A stretch of DNA of 33,582 nucleotides from Candidatus Hydrogenedentota bacterium (GCA_024278275.1 JAJRTN010000014.1:1-33582); one strand, 5' to 3'. Positions 23,861 to 33,235 are shown, counted from the first letter of the stretch. The notes: generated by a model not told the origin, from the letters alone. A program made the numbers and translations.

Positions 23861-25664
23861 GGGGCTGGTCCACGTCGCGGCCCAGACCGTCGGCGATGTA
23901 GTAGGCCAGGAGTTGGAGTGGCGCCGCCACGAGGATGGGACTGAAGGGTTCGTAGCAATCCGGCACGTACAGTACGTCGTCACTGTGCTCGCGGATCAAA
24001 TCGTCCCCCTCCGTCGCGATGGCGAGGGTGATGCCGTCGCGTGCGCGGATCTCCTGAATGTTGGATACCACCTTTTCGTAGACTTGTCCCTGTACGGCGA
24101 TGCACACCACCGGCAGTTCGGAGGTGACGAGGGCGATGGGGCCGTGCTTCATTTCACCGGCGGCATAGCCCTCGACGTGGATGTAGCTGATCTCCTTCAG
24201 CTTGAGGGCGCCCTCCATGGAACTCGGGTAATTGTAGCCGCGACCAATGAACATGGCATTGCGTGCCTTCAGGTACCGAGGCTTCTCCGCCACCCGGCGG
24301 ACGGTCTCGCAGGATTCAAGGTAATGCGTCAATTTGCCCGGTATGTCCCACAAGTGTTTCAAAAGGCCCCGGGCCGCTTCTCCCGAGATGGTTCGGCGTG
24401 TCCGGGCCAACTGGATGGCGAAAAGCACCAACGCGGAGATCTGCGAGGTGTAGGCCTTGGTCGAGGCCACGCCGATCTCCGGCCCCGCTTCGGTGTAAAT
24501 CACGCCGTCGGCCTCGCGGGCAATACTTGAACCCACCACGTTGACCACGCCCATGACGGACGCGCCTTCCTGACGGGCAATGCGGATGGCCTCCAGGGTG
24601 TCCGCCGTCTCGCCGGACTGGGTCACGGGGACAACCAGGTCGTTTGGTCCCAGCACGCGGTTGCCGTAACGAAACTCCGAGGCCAATTCCACTTCGACCG
24701 GCACGCGGGCGAAGCCCTCGATCAAATACTTTCCCACCATCCCGGCATGCCACGCCGTACCACAGGCCACGATCACGATGCGGGAAATGTCGCACAGAGC
24801 CACCTCGTCAAGTCCAAGGTCCGGGAGTCGAACCTGCCCGGTCTGCTTGTCTACATAGGTCAGCAACTGGTGTCGGATGACGTCCGGCTGCTGGTGGATC
24901 TCCTTGAGCATGTAATGGGGATAATCTTCCTTCTCCGCCGTGGTTTCATCCCAATCCACCGTGGCGGTGATATGGCTCCGTTCGTTCCCCTCAAGATCCT
25001 GGATCGCGCATCCATCACGCTTGATGGTGCAAAGATCACCCTCCTCTAGATAGATGACCTCGCGGGTGAATTGCATGATGGCAGGCACATCGGACGCAAT
25101 GAACGCTTCCCCGTCGCCCAGGCCCACGATGAGCGGGCTTCCCTTCCGTGCCGCGACCAGCAGATCCGGCTCGTGCCGGCAGACCACCCCGAGAGCATAG
25201 GCCCCGCGCACTTCGCGCAGCGCCTTTTTTACCGCCTCAAAAAGATCGCCCTCGTAATGCGCGTGGATGAGGTGGGGGAGTACCTCCGTATCGGTCTCGC
25301 TACGGAACGAAACGCCCCCGTCTTCCAGTTTGCGCCGTAATTCCTGAAAGTTTTCGATGATGCCGTTGTGGACGACCGCAATATCGCCCGGACCATCCAG
25401 GTGGGGGTGGGCATTCGTTTCGTTGGGCGTCCCGTGGGTGGCCCAGCGGGTGTGGCCGATACCCACATGGCCCGTGTGGGGACATTGGCGCAACGCCCCC
25501 TCCAGTGACCCCAGTTTGCCCACGCACCGGGTGCAGGTGAGGTCATTTTCCCGCACCGTGGCCAAGCCCGCCGAATCGTAGCCCCGGTACTCCAGACGGT
25601 GCAGTCCCGCCAGGATGACCTCCTGCGCGTTCTTCTCGCCCACATAGCCGACAATACCGCACAT
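23829..25664 (-). CDS. glmS: Glutamine--fructose-6-phosphate aminotransferase GlmS
   Basis: Makes glucosamine-6-phosphate from fructose-6-phosphate and glutamine, the first step toward UDP-GlcNAc for peptidoglycan. 611 residues, the usual length. It starts MCGIVGYVG with Cys2 as the glutaminase nucleophile, then HRLEYRGYDSAG, HTRWATHG and NGIIEN. Two SIS sugar-isomerase domains follow (ACGTAWHAGMVGKYLIE..., VTQSGETADTLEAIR, FIGRGYNYPSSMEGALKLKEISYIHVEGYAAGEMKHGPIAL), ending NLAKSVTVE. It lies 43 bases downstream of a DedA-type gene and is probably cotranscribed with surE. The leader is too short for a glmS ribozyme. Its product feeds the pathway completed by MurG, encoded 17 kb away in this window. 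Confidence 0.98.
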   Translation of the reverse strand: MCGIVGYVGEKNAQEVILAGLHRLEYRGYDSAGLATVRENDLTCTRCVGKLGSLEGALRQCPHTGHVGIGHTRWATHGTPNETNAHPHLDGPGDIAVVHNGIIENFQELRRKLEDGGVSFRSETDTEVLPHLIHAHYEGDLFEAVKKALREVRGAYALGVVCRHEPDLLVAARKGSPLIVGLGDGEAFIASDVPAIMQFTREVIYLEEGDLCTIKRDGCAIQDLEGNERSHITATVDWDETTAEKEDYPHYMLKEIHQQPDVIRHQLLTYVDKQTGQVRLPDLGLDEVALCDISRIVIVACGTAWHAGMVGKYLIEGFARVPVEVELASEFRYGNRVLGPNDLVVPVTQSGETADTLEAIRIARQEGASVMGVVNVVGSSIAREADGVIYTEAGPEIGVASTKAYTSQISALVLFAIQLARTRRTISGEAARGLLKHLWDIPGKLTHYLESCETVRRVAEKPRYLKARNAMFIGRGYNYPSSMEGALKLKEISYIHVEGYAAGEMKHGPIALVTSELPVVCIAVQGQVYEKVVSNIQEIRARDGITLAIATEGDDLIREHSDDVLYVPDCYEPFSPILVAAPLQLLAYYIADGLGRDVDQPRNLAKSVTVE

Positions 25665-25707
25665 ACCAGCCTCCTTTGCCTGACGGGTTGGAGCCGTCTT
25701 TGTGCGA

Positions 25708-26313
25708 CTAATGCCCCAGCAGTTTCAACAGGGCGAAACCACCCACCAGCAACACCATGAACGCCACCACCAACAGGTTGAACCAGCGGTCGATGAAGCC
25801 CTTGACGGGTTCTCCAAACCAATATAGCAGGGTGGCCACGAGAAAGAAACGGGCCGACCTGCCCACGAACGACGCGATCATGAACATGACAAAATTGATC
25901 TGGAAGACTCCTGCTGCGATGGTGATCACCTTGTAGGGGAAGGGGGTGAAGCCCGCGCCGAAGACGATCCAGAAGTCATACTGATTGTAGAGTTCCCCCA
26001 CTTTGTCGAAGACCACCTTCGAGAAGCCGGGCACGTAGGTATAGAAGAATTGGTCCATCATGGACCAGGCGCCCCAGCCGATGCCATAGCCCAGGGCACC
26101 GCCGCAAAGGGAGGCCAGGGAACAGGCCAGGGCGAACCACAGGGCACGGTGGCGCCGGCCGATGCACAGGGGAATGAGCAACACGTCCGGCGGGATGGGG
26201 AAAAAGCTTGCCTCCGCGAAGGAAAGCACTATCAGGGCCGCGAGGCCATAAGGCGATTCCGCCCAACTCAACACCCAGTCGTAGAGGCCTCGTATCCATT
26301 TCATGGTTGCCAT
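25708..26313 (-). CDS. DedA/YqaA-family (VTT-domain) inner-membrane protein
   Basis: A 201-residue membrane protein with about four to five hydrophobic segments. Family marks include LIVLSFAEASFFPIPPDVLLIPLCI, a re-entrant-loop motif (E...F.P.P.D), and FGAGFTPFPYKVITIAAGVF followed by FVGRSARFF, as in YqaA/SNARE-associated Golgi-type proteins. DedA-superfamily members are linked to lipid flipping across membranes; the role of YqaA types is poorly defined. The ATG at 26313 has GGAG 4 bases upstream; 26304 is an alternative. It sits between surE and glmS in the same orientation with gaps of 91 and 43 bases. Confidence 0.9.
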   Translation of the reverse strand: MATMKWIRGLYDWVLSWAESPYGLAALIVLSFAEASFFPIPPDVLLIPLCIGRRHRALWFALACSLASLCGGALGYGIGWGAWSMMDQFFYTYVPGFSKVVFDKVGELYNQYDFWIVFGAGFTPFPYKVITIAAGVFQINFVMFMIASFVGRSARFFLVATLLYWFGEPVKGFIDRWFNLLVVAFMVLLVGGFALLKLLGH

Positions 26314-26404
26314 GGTGCTCCATAGGTGGTGCTGCTTTTGGTGCATGGAGAAGAAGGCGGGAGCCACGCGTCCGGCAAGCCGTTTCTATCCGCCATGGTC
26401 CCGC

Positions 26405-27163
26405 TCAAAGCGAAAAACCCATGTCCATCACGGCGGGTATCGCCCCGTGATGGGTCAGGTCGCGGTGGAGGGGCGTGATACTCACCTGCCGCCGTTCAAT
26501 GGCCTCGAAATCGGTCCCCGTTTCGGGAACATGCCCCGGCGTGTCACCCCCGATCCAGTAATAGACCCCGCCTCGCGGGTCTTCCCTCCGAACGATTTCA
26601 TCCTGGTAATCACGACGGCCCATCCGCGTGACCGTCACGCCCTTCAGCGCCTCATAAGGCAGGTCCGGCACGTTGACATTCAGCATGGTGTCCGGCGGCA
26701 GTCCACATCGCGTCACCGCCCCTGCCATGCGCGCGGCGACCCGGGCGGCCGTGTCCAGGTGTTCGGCGTGAATGCCTGCCAAAGACACGGCAAAGGAAGG
26801 TATCCCCAACAGCATGCCCTCGAAGGCCCCCGCCACCGTGCCGGAGTAGGTTACATCGTCGCCCAGGTTGGGACCCGGGTTGACGCCCGACACCACCAGT
26901 TCAGGACGTCGCCCCAACAGGTCGCGCACGGCCAGCATGACACAATCCGTCGGCGTGCCGTCCACCATGTGCCATCCCGGCTGTGTTTCCGTAACCCGCA
27001 GAGGCCGGTGCAGCGTCACACCGTGTCCCACGGCGCTCTGCTGGCCCGCGGGGGCATAGATCACGACCTCACCAACCACGTCCAACGCTTTCACCAACCG
27101 GTGAAGACCGGGCGCCTGGATTCCATCATCGTTTGTAACCAGTATAAGCGGTGTCTTTGACAT
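26405..27163 (-). CDS. surE: SurE, 5'/3'-nucleotidase
   Basis: A metal-dependent nucleotide phosphatase that recycles nucleoside monophosphates and helps stationary-phase survival. The 252 residues are of normal length. Signatures: ILVTNDDGIQAPGL (the Asp-Asp metal pair), APAGQQSAVGHGVTLHRPLRV, VDGTPTDCVMLAV, VVSGVNPGPNLGDDVTYSGTVAGAFEG, LNVNVPDLP and a terminal TDFEAIERRQVSITPLHRDLT. The ATG at 27163 follows GGAGG closely. First gene of the probable surE-dedA-glmS transcription unit. Confidence 0.97.
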   Translation of the reverse strand: MSKTPLILVTNDDGIQAPGLHRLVKALDVVGEVVIYAPAGQQSAVGHGVTLHRPLRVTETQPGWHMVDGTPTDCVMLAVRDLLGRRPELVVSGVNPGPNLGDDVTYSGTVAGAFEGMLLGIPSFAVSLAGIHAEHLDTAARVAARMAGAVTRCGLPPDTMLNVNVPDLPYEALKGVTVTRMGRRDYQDEIVRREDPRGGVYYWIGGDTPGHVPETGTDFEAIERRQVSITPLHRDLTHHGAIPAVMDMGFSL

Positions 27164-27598
27164 GAGCCTCCGTGCCGGGGGGAAAGGGTTGACCCTGACA
27201 GACCAATCCTGCTATACCTTTGCAACTTGGCGCGGGCTGATTTCGGTTTCGCTGTCGGGGGGGCGGCTAATCTATAGCACACGGTCTCGCCGGAATCAAA
27301 CGGACAGTGCCCCGGCACTATTTTCAGAAAGGCAAATTGATTACAGGGGGGACTATACGGTCATTGAGGAAAGTGGGTGTATCTTCCCGGCATCGTGATT
27401 CCAATTATTTTTTCGTCATTTAAGAGTTTTCGCATTATAGTATGCGGTGTTTACACGATATGTGGTGGCTTTTTCAGCTTTTCCGGGTATAATCCACATA
27501 CAAGTATTTTGTACAACACTGACGAAGACATCCCGTTAAGGCAATGTGGTTGGAATACGTAGTGTCCGTGAATTGACGTGGGAGCAGGTTGTCAACCC
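27164..27598. other. Intergenic region between surE and the response regulator
   Basis: 435 bases without a gene I can support. From about 27380 to 27530 it is clearly AT-rich compared with its surroundings. It has an imperfect palindrome CGCATTATAGTATGCG (27431-27446) and a TATAAT at 27488-27493 that could be a -10 for the response regulator, although no good -35 lies 16-18 bases before it. Promoters for surE (leftward) and the regulator (rightward) must be here. Confidence 0.5.
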
Positions 27599-27985
27599 AT
27601 GAATCCCAGCATACTGATAGTGGATGACGAGGCAAGCGTGCGGCTCGCACTCGTTCGCTGGTTTGGCATTCGGGGGTTTGACGTCTCCCAGGCGGCCGAT
27701 GGTCAAGAAGCGGTCGAAGCGGTTGAACAACAATCCTTTGATATTGTCTTGATGGACCTGGAAATGCCGCGTCTCCATGGGTTGGAGGCCATGGTGCGGA
27801 TGCGTGCCCACTCACCCCACCTTCCCATCATTGTCTTGTCGGGGTATGCACGGGATAAGGCCAAGGCATGGGATCGGGGCGCGGCTTTGGTGTTGTCCAA
27901 GCCCATACGCTTGGCGGTACTGGAGCAGCACGTGCGTCAGGTATTGGCGGAACAGGACGACACGCCCTCGGAACAGGCATTGTAA
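27599..27985 (+). CDS. Single-domain response regulator (CheY-like receiver)
   Basis: A 128-residue receiver domain with no output domain. The acidic pair Asp9/Asp10 (ILIVDDE), phospho-acceptor Asp53 (IVLMDLEMP), switch Ser81 (IIVLSGYA) and Lys101 (LVLSKPI) are all present, so phosphorylation is expected. Such proteins relay phosphate or act by protein contact, as in chemotaxis or phosphorelays. No histidine kinase is nearby. The ATG at 27599 follows GGGAGCAGG; the frame extends 21 bases further upstream without a better start. Flanked by long non-coding stretches, so it is probably transcribed alone. Confidence 0.93.
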   Translation: MNPSILIVDDEASVRLALVRWFGIRGFDVSQAADGQEAVEAVEQQSFDIVLMDLEMPRLHGLEAMVRMRAHSPHLPIIVLSGYARDKAKAWDRGAALVLSKPIRLAVLEQHVRQVLAEQDDTPSEQAL

Positions 27986-28160
27986 ACCCTTTATGTGACA
28001 ATGATTTTGCAATGAGGCGAAGTGGTCTTCTCAACCTCGCCCGGTCCAGGTCGGGCTAGGTAGGCTGTCCCGGTATCGTCGGCACCCGAACAGGTTTGAC
28101 AAACCGGGTCTGCCCCCTGATCACCTTTCTTTCCGAATTTGGACCACGCGCATGGGTACG

Positions 28161-28193
28161 AAAAACCCCGCAACGCCGTAAGCCGTTGCGGGG
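28161..28193 (-). terminator. Rho-independent terminator of tRNA-Cys
   Basis: On the minus strand a 10-base perfect stem (CCCCGCAACG with CGTTGCGGGG) is followed by TTTTT. It starts 14 bases past the tRNA 3' end. Confidence 0.9.
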
Positions 28194-28206
28194 CTGTTCT
28201 TTAGGA

Positions 28207-28282
28207 TGGAGGCGACACCCGGACTCGAACCGGGAATACGCGGCTTTGCAGGCCGCTGCCTTACCAATTTGGCCATGTCGCC
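28207..28282 (-). tRNA. tRNA-Cys (anticodon GCA), CCA encoded
   Basis: Cloverleaf by eye: acceptor GGCGACA/TGTCGCC, anticodon stem GCGGC/GCCGC with loop CTGCAAA (anticodon GCA), and T arm CCCGG-TTCGAGT-CCGGG. The discriminator is T, as required for cysteine tRNA, followed by an encoded CCA. It has its own promoter and terminator. Confidence 0.95.
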
Positions 28283-28304
28283 AAAGAGCTTCAGAACACG
28301 TTGA

Positions 28305-28334
28305 ATGATAGCTTTCTTGTGCCAAAGATGTCAA
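28305..28334 (-). promoter_or_regulatory. Sigma70-type promoter of tRNA-Cys
   Basis: Minus strand: TTGACA (28329-28334), an 18-base spacer, then TATCAT (28305-28310), placing the start a few bases before the tRNA 5' end. A consensus -35 and a near-consensus -10 make this the best promoter in the window. Confidence 0.8.
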
Positions 28335-28551
28335 ATATGACGGCGTTTGCGAAATGAGGATTCTTCATATGGACACGGGCCGCGTTCAGCCCCGGGATTT
28401 CATACGCTGCGGTTATTAACCCGGCCGTTTCACCGGCCTCCTGTTACACACGCGTATGCCGGGCCATCTCAAGCACTTGTTACGTTCGGCAAACCCCACG
28501 GGTATCTACACGCGGCCGTCCGCTTCGCCAGGCCCTTTACGGGCCGGGCCG

Positions 28552-30537
28552 TTACTCCCGCCGACGGTGAAACCGCACGTGGTCCCGTTCGCGGATGTAG
28601 CAACGCACGCCGTCGTCCACCTCCGTCTTGAACACGGTGCCCGGGGGCTGTTCCGATGGGTCTTCCGTCACAACTTCGAGATAAATGGAAACGCCCTCGT
28701 CGAAGTGTCCGATGGCGCGCGCACCCAGGCTCTCGTCCTCGGGCCGCTCCAACACCTCGACCTGGAAATCCTCGCCAAGCCGATCCGTCACGGTTCGGAA
28801 TTCGTGCAGCGTGTCCTCGGCCCGCTTGCGGTAATCCTCGGCATACCGAACGCGCTGGCTGATTTTGCGTAACTCCATCGTGACAAAGCCCGACTTCAGC
28901 CGTGAGGCGATGGGGCCCTCCGTCTGCTGTTGCAAGGTGGGCAGCACGCGCTGCAGGACTTCGAGTTTCGACGCGCCTTTCCCGCTGCTTTCAACGAGCT
29001 TTTCGTAAGGCTCCAGCGTCTGGATTGATTTTTCCTTCCGCTCGAGTTCCACCAGCGCGGCGCGCTTCTCCTCTTCCACGTGTTCGAGTTTCGCCGCGGT
29101 CTGCTGCATGATGAGCGTGCGCTGCTTACGGTCCAGTCCTCGGGCCCGCAAACGTTCGCGCAGTTTTACGGCATCTTCATGTTCTTTCCTCAAATCATCG
29201 TCCACCGGATCGGAATCGTCGAAGAGGGCAAGGCTTTCGCTTTGAAGGTCGGGGGCGGTCGATGTTTCCCGCCGTGTGAGCCCGTCCCGTGCGGTTTCCA
29301 ACAGGTCACGCAAGTTGTTTTCGATACGGTTGAGAATCTCGATCCGCCGTTGACAACGCATGAGCGAACCGAGTTTCCGATGGGCTTCCCCGCTGCCGAA
29401 AACGTACATGAGAACCGATTGTGCCGACCGTTCGGCCTCGTTTTGGGCCAGGTTTCCCACGGCCTCGAAATGATGCGCCACGCTTCGCAAACGGTAGGCC
29501 CGTGACAGGAGTTTCTTCAGCTCCGCGCCGGTGACCTCACCAAAGTCCTCGCAGTTCAGTTCGCGGCGCAGCACCACGGAAAGCGTATTGGCCCCCAGGT
29601 GCCGGAAGTGCTTGGCCTGAACCAGTTCTGAAACCTGGATCCGGCCTCCACGCACATCGTTGCCCACATCCATCTTGCGGGCAATGTAATTCCCCAGCAT
29701 GGTGTCACCGGCGATGGACAACCGTCGTCCGGCGAAAACCAGCTTGGGGCCCTGGGCGCTTTGGCAATATACGCTGCCCATTTTCGCGATGACCTGGGCG
29801 TTGTTGATGATGCTGCGTGCCCGAATATCACCGTGGAGCACGACCGCCACGCCGGAGATATTCCCCCGGATTTCGCATTGTCGCTTCGACAATACACGCC
29901 CCATAACATAACCATCGACGCAGCAATGCCCCGCGCCTTCCACCACGACCGTGCTGCGTTCGGGAACATCGCCCAGGACGCGCAGATGGCAGGACGCACT
30001 CAAAACAGGCCCCCGGCAGGGAAGTTCGATTCCCGCGAGCAACCGGGTATCGCGCACGGGCGCCTGAAGGATGTCCGCTTCCGTGACATATTGGATCAGG
30101 CCGCTCAAATCGGGGAGATGGGGGGTGGGCCGGATTCCCTCGCAACGCTGAATGAGCCGATCCCTGCTGCGTCTCAGCAGACGTTCAACCCGGGCAAAGC
30201 GTTCGGGATTCACCACCTGCGTCAGAAGGCGATCCACGGCGTGGAGGAAAAAGACCTCGCTGTTGCTCAGCGCATCGAGACCTTTGCGCTGAATCCTGGA
30301 AACCGCCTCGCGCAGGAACATCTGCTGGCGACGCCCGGCGGTGGACTCCACGGCGGCGGGCTCCGCCTGTTGCCAGCAGACCACCCGATCCCGCAGCGCC
30401 TTCACGCGCCCCGCTTCTTCCCCATCCCCGTCACACGATTCCAGCCAGGCCTGACAAAGGGCCATGTCCTGCAGGAGCAACTGCGCACAGAAATTCTCCG
30501 GTTGCTCCAACACATACTCGACAAGCCGCTCAAGCAA
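28552..30537 (-). CDS. FapA/DUF342-like polymer-forming protein with coiled-coil tail
   Basis: A 661-residue cytoplasmic-looking protein. The N-terminal third is helical and unassigned. A DUF342/FapA beta-helix lies at roughly residues 180-310: repeated short strands such as VLGDVPERSTVVVEGAGHCCVDGYVMGRV, IRGNISGVAVVLHGDIRARSIINNAQVIAKMGSVY and KLVFAGRRLSIAGD. A long, charged coiled coil (about 340-560) and a small C-terminal domain follow. FapA-like proteins can form scaffolds near the membrane; function is otherwise poorly known. TTG at 30537 is chosen because AGGAG lies 9 bases upstream and no ATG or GTG precedes it in the open frame. The sulfatase gene is 126 bases upstream on the same strand, probably unrelated. 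Confidence 0.75.
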   Translation of the reverse strand: MLERLVEYVLEQPENFCAQLLLQDMALCQAWLESCDGDGEEAGRVKALRDRVVCWQQAEPAAVESTAGRRQQMFLREAVSRIQRKGLDALSNSEVFFLHAVDRLLTQVVNPERFARVERLLRRSRDRLIQRCEGIRPTPHLPDLSGLIQYVTEADILQAPVRDTRLLAGIELPCRGPVLSASCHLRVLGDVPERSTVVVEGAGHCCVDGYVMGRVLSKRQCEIRGNISGVAVVLHGDIRARSIINNAQVIAKMGSVYCQSAQGPKLVFAGRRLSIAGDTMLGNYIARKMDVGNDVRGGRIQVSELVQAKHFRHLGANTLSVVLRRELNCEDFGEVTGAELKKLLSRAYRLRSVAHHFEAVGNLAQNEAERSAQSVLMYVFGSGEAHRKLGSLMRCQRRIEILNRIENNLRDLLETARDGLTRRETSTAPDLQSESLALFDDSDPVDDDLRKEHEDAVKLRERLRARGLDRKQRTLIMQQTAAKLEHVEEEKRAALVELERKEKSIQTLEPYEKLVESSGKGASKLEVLQRVLPTLQQQTEGPIASRLKSGFVTMELRKISQRVRYAEDYRKRAEDTLHEFRTVTDRLGEDFQVEVLERPEDESLGARAIGHFDEGVSIYLEVVTEDPSEQPPGTVFKTEVDDGVRCYIRERDHVRFHRRRE

Positions 30538-30663
30538 AGGCTCTTTCTCCTGCCGCCCGCACGGGATCTCCCAACCGTTCCTGCTTTACGGAGCTATACT
30601 AGCACGCCCTTCGAACTGGCTCAATGCCATGCGTTTCTTTCGCTGCCGCACCGACAGGCAGGG

Positions 30664-32046
30664 TTACTCGTGATCCCATTTCAGGATCCAGGGGTCCTTC
30701 GTGCGTTCCTGGAAGGCCTTGAGCTTTGCCTTCATGGCCGCCAGCAATTCCCCGTGCTTCGGCTCATCGGCGAGGTTCTGCAACTCGTCGGGGTCCTCCT
30801 GGAGGTCGTACAGCTCGAAGGCCGGACGCTTGATATAGGCGTCCACGGAGCGCTGGGCGTAGAGTTCCTCCTTGCGCTCGATGATCCCTTGCCAGGTGGT
30901 GGATTCCCACAAATCGGAGGCGAAGGGATACTCCAAACCATGGGCGATGTTCCAGATCAGTTTGTAGCGCCGCCCGCGCACGACACGCATGGGGTAGTAC
31001 ATGGTGATCTCGTGGAAGGTGTGCGAGGCATACACCTCGTCGAAACCCTCGGGCGATTCTTCTTCGAGGACGGAAAGGAACGACGGGCCGTGGAAGGCAT
31101 GGTCCGCCGGCAATGCGCCGCAGAAATCGAGAATGGTGGGCGTGATGGAGGTCCAGTCCACGAGCGCGTCGCAGGTATGGCCCTTCTTTTCCTGGTAGGG
31201 GCTGCGTACGACGCAGGGCAAACGCATGCCCGGTTCGTAGAGATTGGTCTTGGCCCCGGGAAAGGCGATGCCGTTGTCGGAAATGTAGATTACCATGGTG
31301 TTGTCCCACTGGGCCGTCTCTTTCAGCACCTCAATAAGGCGCAGCAGTCCCCTGTCGGCGCGTTCGACGGACATGTAATACCGGGCGAGTTCCTCGCGGC
31401 ATTCGGGGGTGTCGGGCAGGTAATCCGGAACGATGACCTCCTCGGGCGATATGGGCCGTGAGCCTTCGTGGTGAAAGGGGCGGTGGGGCTCGGTGGTGCA
31501 GAGATAAAGGAAGAAGGGCTGGTCTTCGTCCCCGGTGATAAAGGCGCGGCTGTTCTCGGCCATCTGCTCGGGTGATCCCCCTTTCAGCACCCGCTCGAAG
31601 TGATAGACCGCTTCCGGCGCCACGTGGTACTTGCCGACGCGTGCGGTTCGGTAGCCGGCCTGGCCCAGGAAATACGGCAGGCTTTTCACATGGGGGAAGG
31701 ACACGAAGTGATGGTAGGCGTGGGCATGGCCGTATTGTCCCGTGGCGTGGTTGTGCCAGCCCGTGAGAATCACCGACCGGCTCGCACTGCACGAGGGTGT
31801 CGTGCAGAAACCGTTCCGGAAGCGTGTCCCCGCGCCCGCCAACTGGTCAAGTCCCGGCGTGTGAATCACGGGATTGCCGTAGCATCCCGCATCGTCCGTG
31901 CCTTGGTCGTCCACCACGTAGAGCACCACGTTGGGCCGCTTCTTCTTGTCACGCGCGGTGGCCGCGCCCTGGGTCAATGCCGCGGCCGCCGTTCCCGCGC
32001 TAACACCTTTCATGAATGTCCTCCTCGAAATACCGTCCGCCGTCAT
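30664..32046 (-). CDS. Tat-exported S1-family sulfatase
   Basis: A 460-residue type I sulfatase. A twin-arginine signal (GISRRTFMKGVSAGTAAAAL) starts it. The catalytic loop is Cys86-Ser-Ala-Ser-Arg90 followed by SVILTG; the Cys is converted to formylglycine by a separate enzyme. Metal-binding and substrate residues lie in NVVLYVVDDQGTDD, KYHVAPE, HRPFHHE and YISDNG. The C-terminal FELYDLQEDPDELQNLADEP is typical of the family, and the overall pattern recalls heparan N-sulfatase-like members. It would remove sulfate from glycans outside the cytoplasm and fits the hydrolase locus, though it lies 8 kb from it. ATG at 32046 has AAGGAG 9 bases upstream. Substrate unknown. Confidence 0.95.
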   Translation of the reverse strand: MTADGISRRTFMKGVSAGTAAAALTQGAATARDKKKRPNVVLYVVDDQGTDDAGCYGNPVIHTPGLDQLAGAGTRFRNGFCTTPSCSASRSVILTGWHNHATGQYGHAHAYHHFVSFPHVKSLPYFLGQAGYRTARVGKYHVAPEAVYHFERVLKGGSPEQMAENSRAFITGDEDQPFFLYLCTTEPHRPFHHEGSRPISPEEVIVPDYLPDTPECREELARYYMSVERADRGLLRLIEVLKETAQWDNTMVIYISDNGIAFPGAKTNLYEPGMRLPCVVRSPYQEKKGHTCDALVDWTSITPTILDFCGALPADHAFHGPSFLSVLEEESPEGFDEVYASHTFHEITMYYPMRVVRGRRYKLIWNIAHGLEYPFASDLWESTTWQGIIERKEELYAQRSVDAYIKRPAFELYDLQEDPDELQNLADEPKHGELLAAMKAKLKAFQERTKDPWILKWDHE

Positions 32047-32239
32047 TGCCCCGATCTCCTTCCTGGTTCATGCGTGACCTGCCGGCCACGCCGGGATTAT
32101 CAAGTCAGCCGGTTCAGCCTACGCCGTTATCCCATCCAAAGCAAAACCGCAGCCCCGATCGAGGATTTTTTGATTGCCCTATGAGAGCTTTCATGCTAGT
32201 ATTGGCAGCATAGTGTACGAATGGGAGGTCGTGGGGCGT

Positions 32240-33235
32240 ATGGCCGTGAGAAGCCGGGCGGGAAAACAGGCGGAAGAGAAACTCCCGGGTTTCTTTTCCA
32301 TCGCCATTCAAACGCTGAGACTGGATGAGGTGATCGATTTCGATTTGTATCTTCCGCCAGCCTCTGCCACGGGGGAGCCGGTATTGTACCGGCGGAAATC
32401 GCTTCCCTTCTCGGAAGAAGCGCGGGATCGTCTGGTGTCCAATGCCGTGGATGAAGTTTACGTGGCGGATGTACAACGGGGGCCATATCAGCGTTATCTC
32501 GAACGCAATCTGGGTAATATCCTCGCAGACTCCAGCGTTTCCATGGAAGAGCGGGTTTCCCGGCTTTACGATTCCGCCCAGGGGCTGGTGCGGGAGGTGC
32601 TCGAGGATCCTCGCTCTGGTGGCATGGTGGAGCGGAGCGGCGAACTTGTCGAGCACATGGTGCGCTTTCTGTATGCGGAGGGCACTTCCTTCGAACACCT
32701 CATGAAAATCACGTCTTATGACTACTATACCTACACGCACAGTGTGAATGTGTTCGTATACACGACGGCCCTTGCGCAGCATCTCCGGTATGACGAGGCC
32801 ATCGTGCAGCGGCTGGGACAGGGCGCTCTCCTGCATGATGTGGGCAAGAGCATGATCGACACGGAGGTGACCAACAGCAAAGGCCGCTTGGCTCCCGCGC
32901 AGTGGGCCCAGATGCAGCAACACCCGGCCTTTGGGTACGACATTCTCATGGAACAGGGTTACCAGGACCCAATAGGGCTGGACGTTGTGCGGCACCATCA
33001 TGAGAAGCTTACCGGGCGCGGCTACCCCGACGGCCTTGGGGGGGACGACGTGAGCGGGTGGGTACGCATGTCCACCATTGCGGATATCTTTGACGCCCTG
33101 ACGACGCGCCGGTCCTACAAGGAGGCGATGCACACCTTCGAGGCCCTGCAACTTATGAACCAGAAGATGCGAAAAGAACTCGATACCGCCATGTTTCGTG
33201 AATTCGTCAGCATGATGGGAAAACACACCGGCTAA
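32240..33235 (+). CDS. HD-GYP domain phosphodiesterase
   Basis: A 331-residue protein. Residues 1-130 form an unassigned N-terminal domain (LDEVIDFDLYLPP...VLYRRKSLPFSEEARDRLV) seen before some HD-GYP domains. The HD-GYP part follows: YTHSVNVFVY, LLHDVGKSMID (HD pair), QHPAFGYDIL, VVRHHHEKLTGRGYPDGL (GYP-type motif) and IADIFDALTTRRSYKEA. These residues match active cyclic di-GMP phosphodiesterases. No membrane segment or receiver is seen, so the signal it senses is unclear. ATG at 32240 has GGAGG 13-17 bases upstream plus a closer GGGG; longer in-frame starts exist. It diverges from the sulfatase gene. Confidence 0.92.
   Translation: MAVRSRAGKQAEEKLPGFFSIAIQTLRLDEVIDFDLYLPPASATGEPVLYRRKSLPFSEEARDRLVSNAVDEVYVADVQRGPYQRYLERNLGNILADSSVSMEERVSRLYDSAQGLVREVLEDPRSGGMVERSGELVEHMVRFLYAEGTSFEHLMKITSYDYYTYTHSVNVFVYTTALAQHLRYDEAIVQRLGQGALLHDVGKSMIDTEVTNSKGRLAPAQWAQMQQHPAFGYDILMEQGYQDPIGLDVVRHHHEKLTGRGYPDGLGGDDVSGWVRMSTIADIFDALTTRRSYKEAMHTFEALQLMNQKMRKELDTAMFREFVSMMGKHTG

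Noticed and set aside
25664-25707. Possible glmS ribozyme before glmS
   Set aside because: Only 43 bases separate glmS from the upstream gene, far too short for the roughly 150-base ribozyme.
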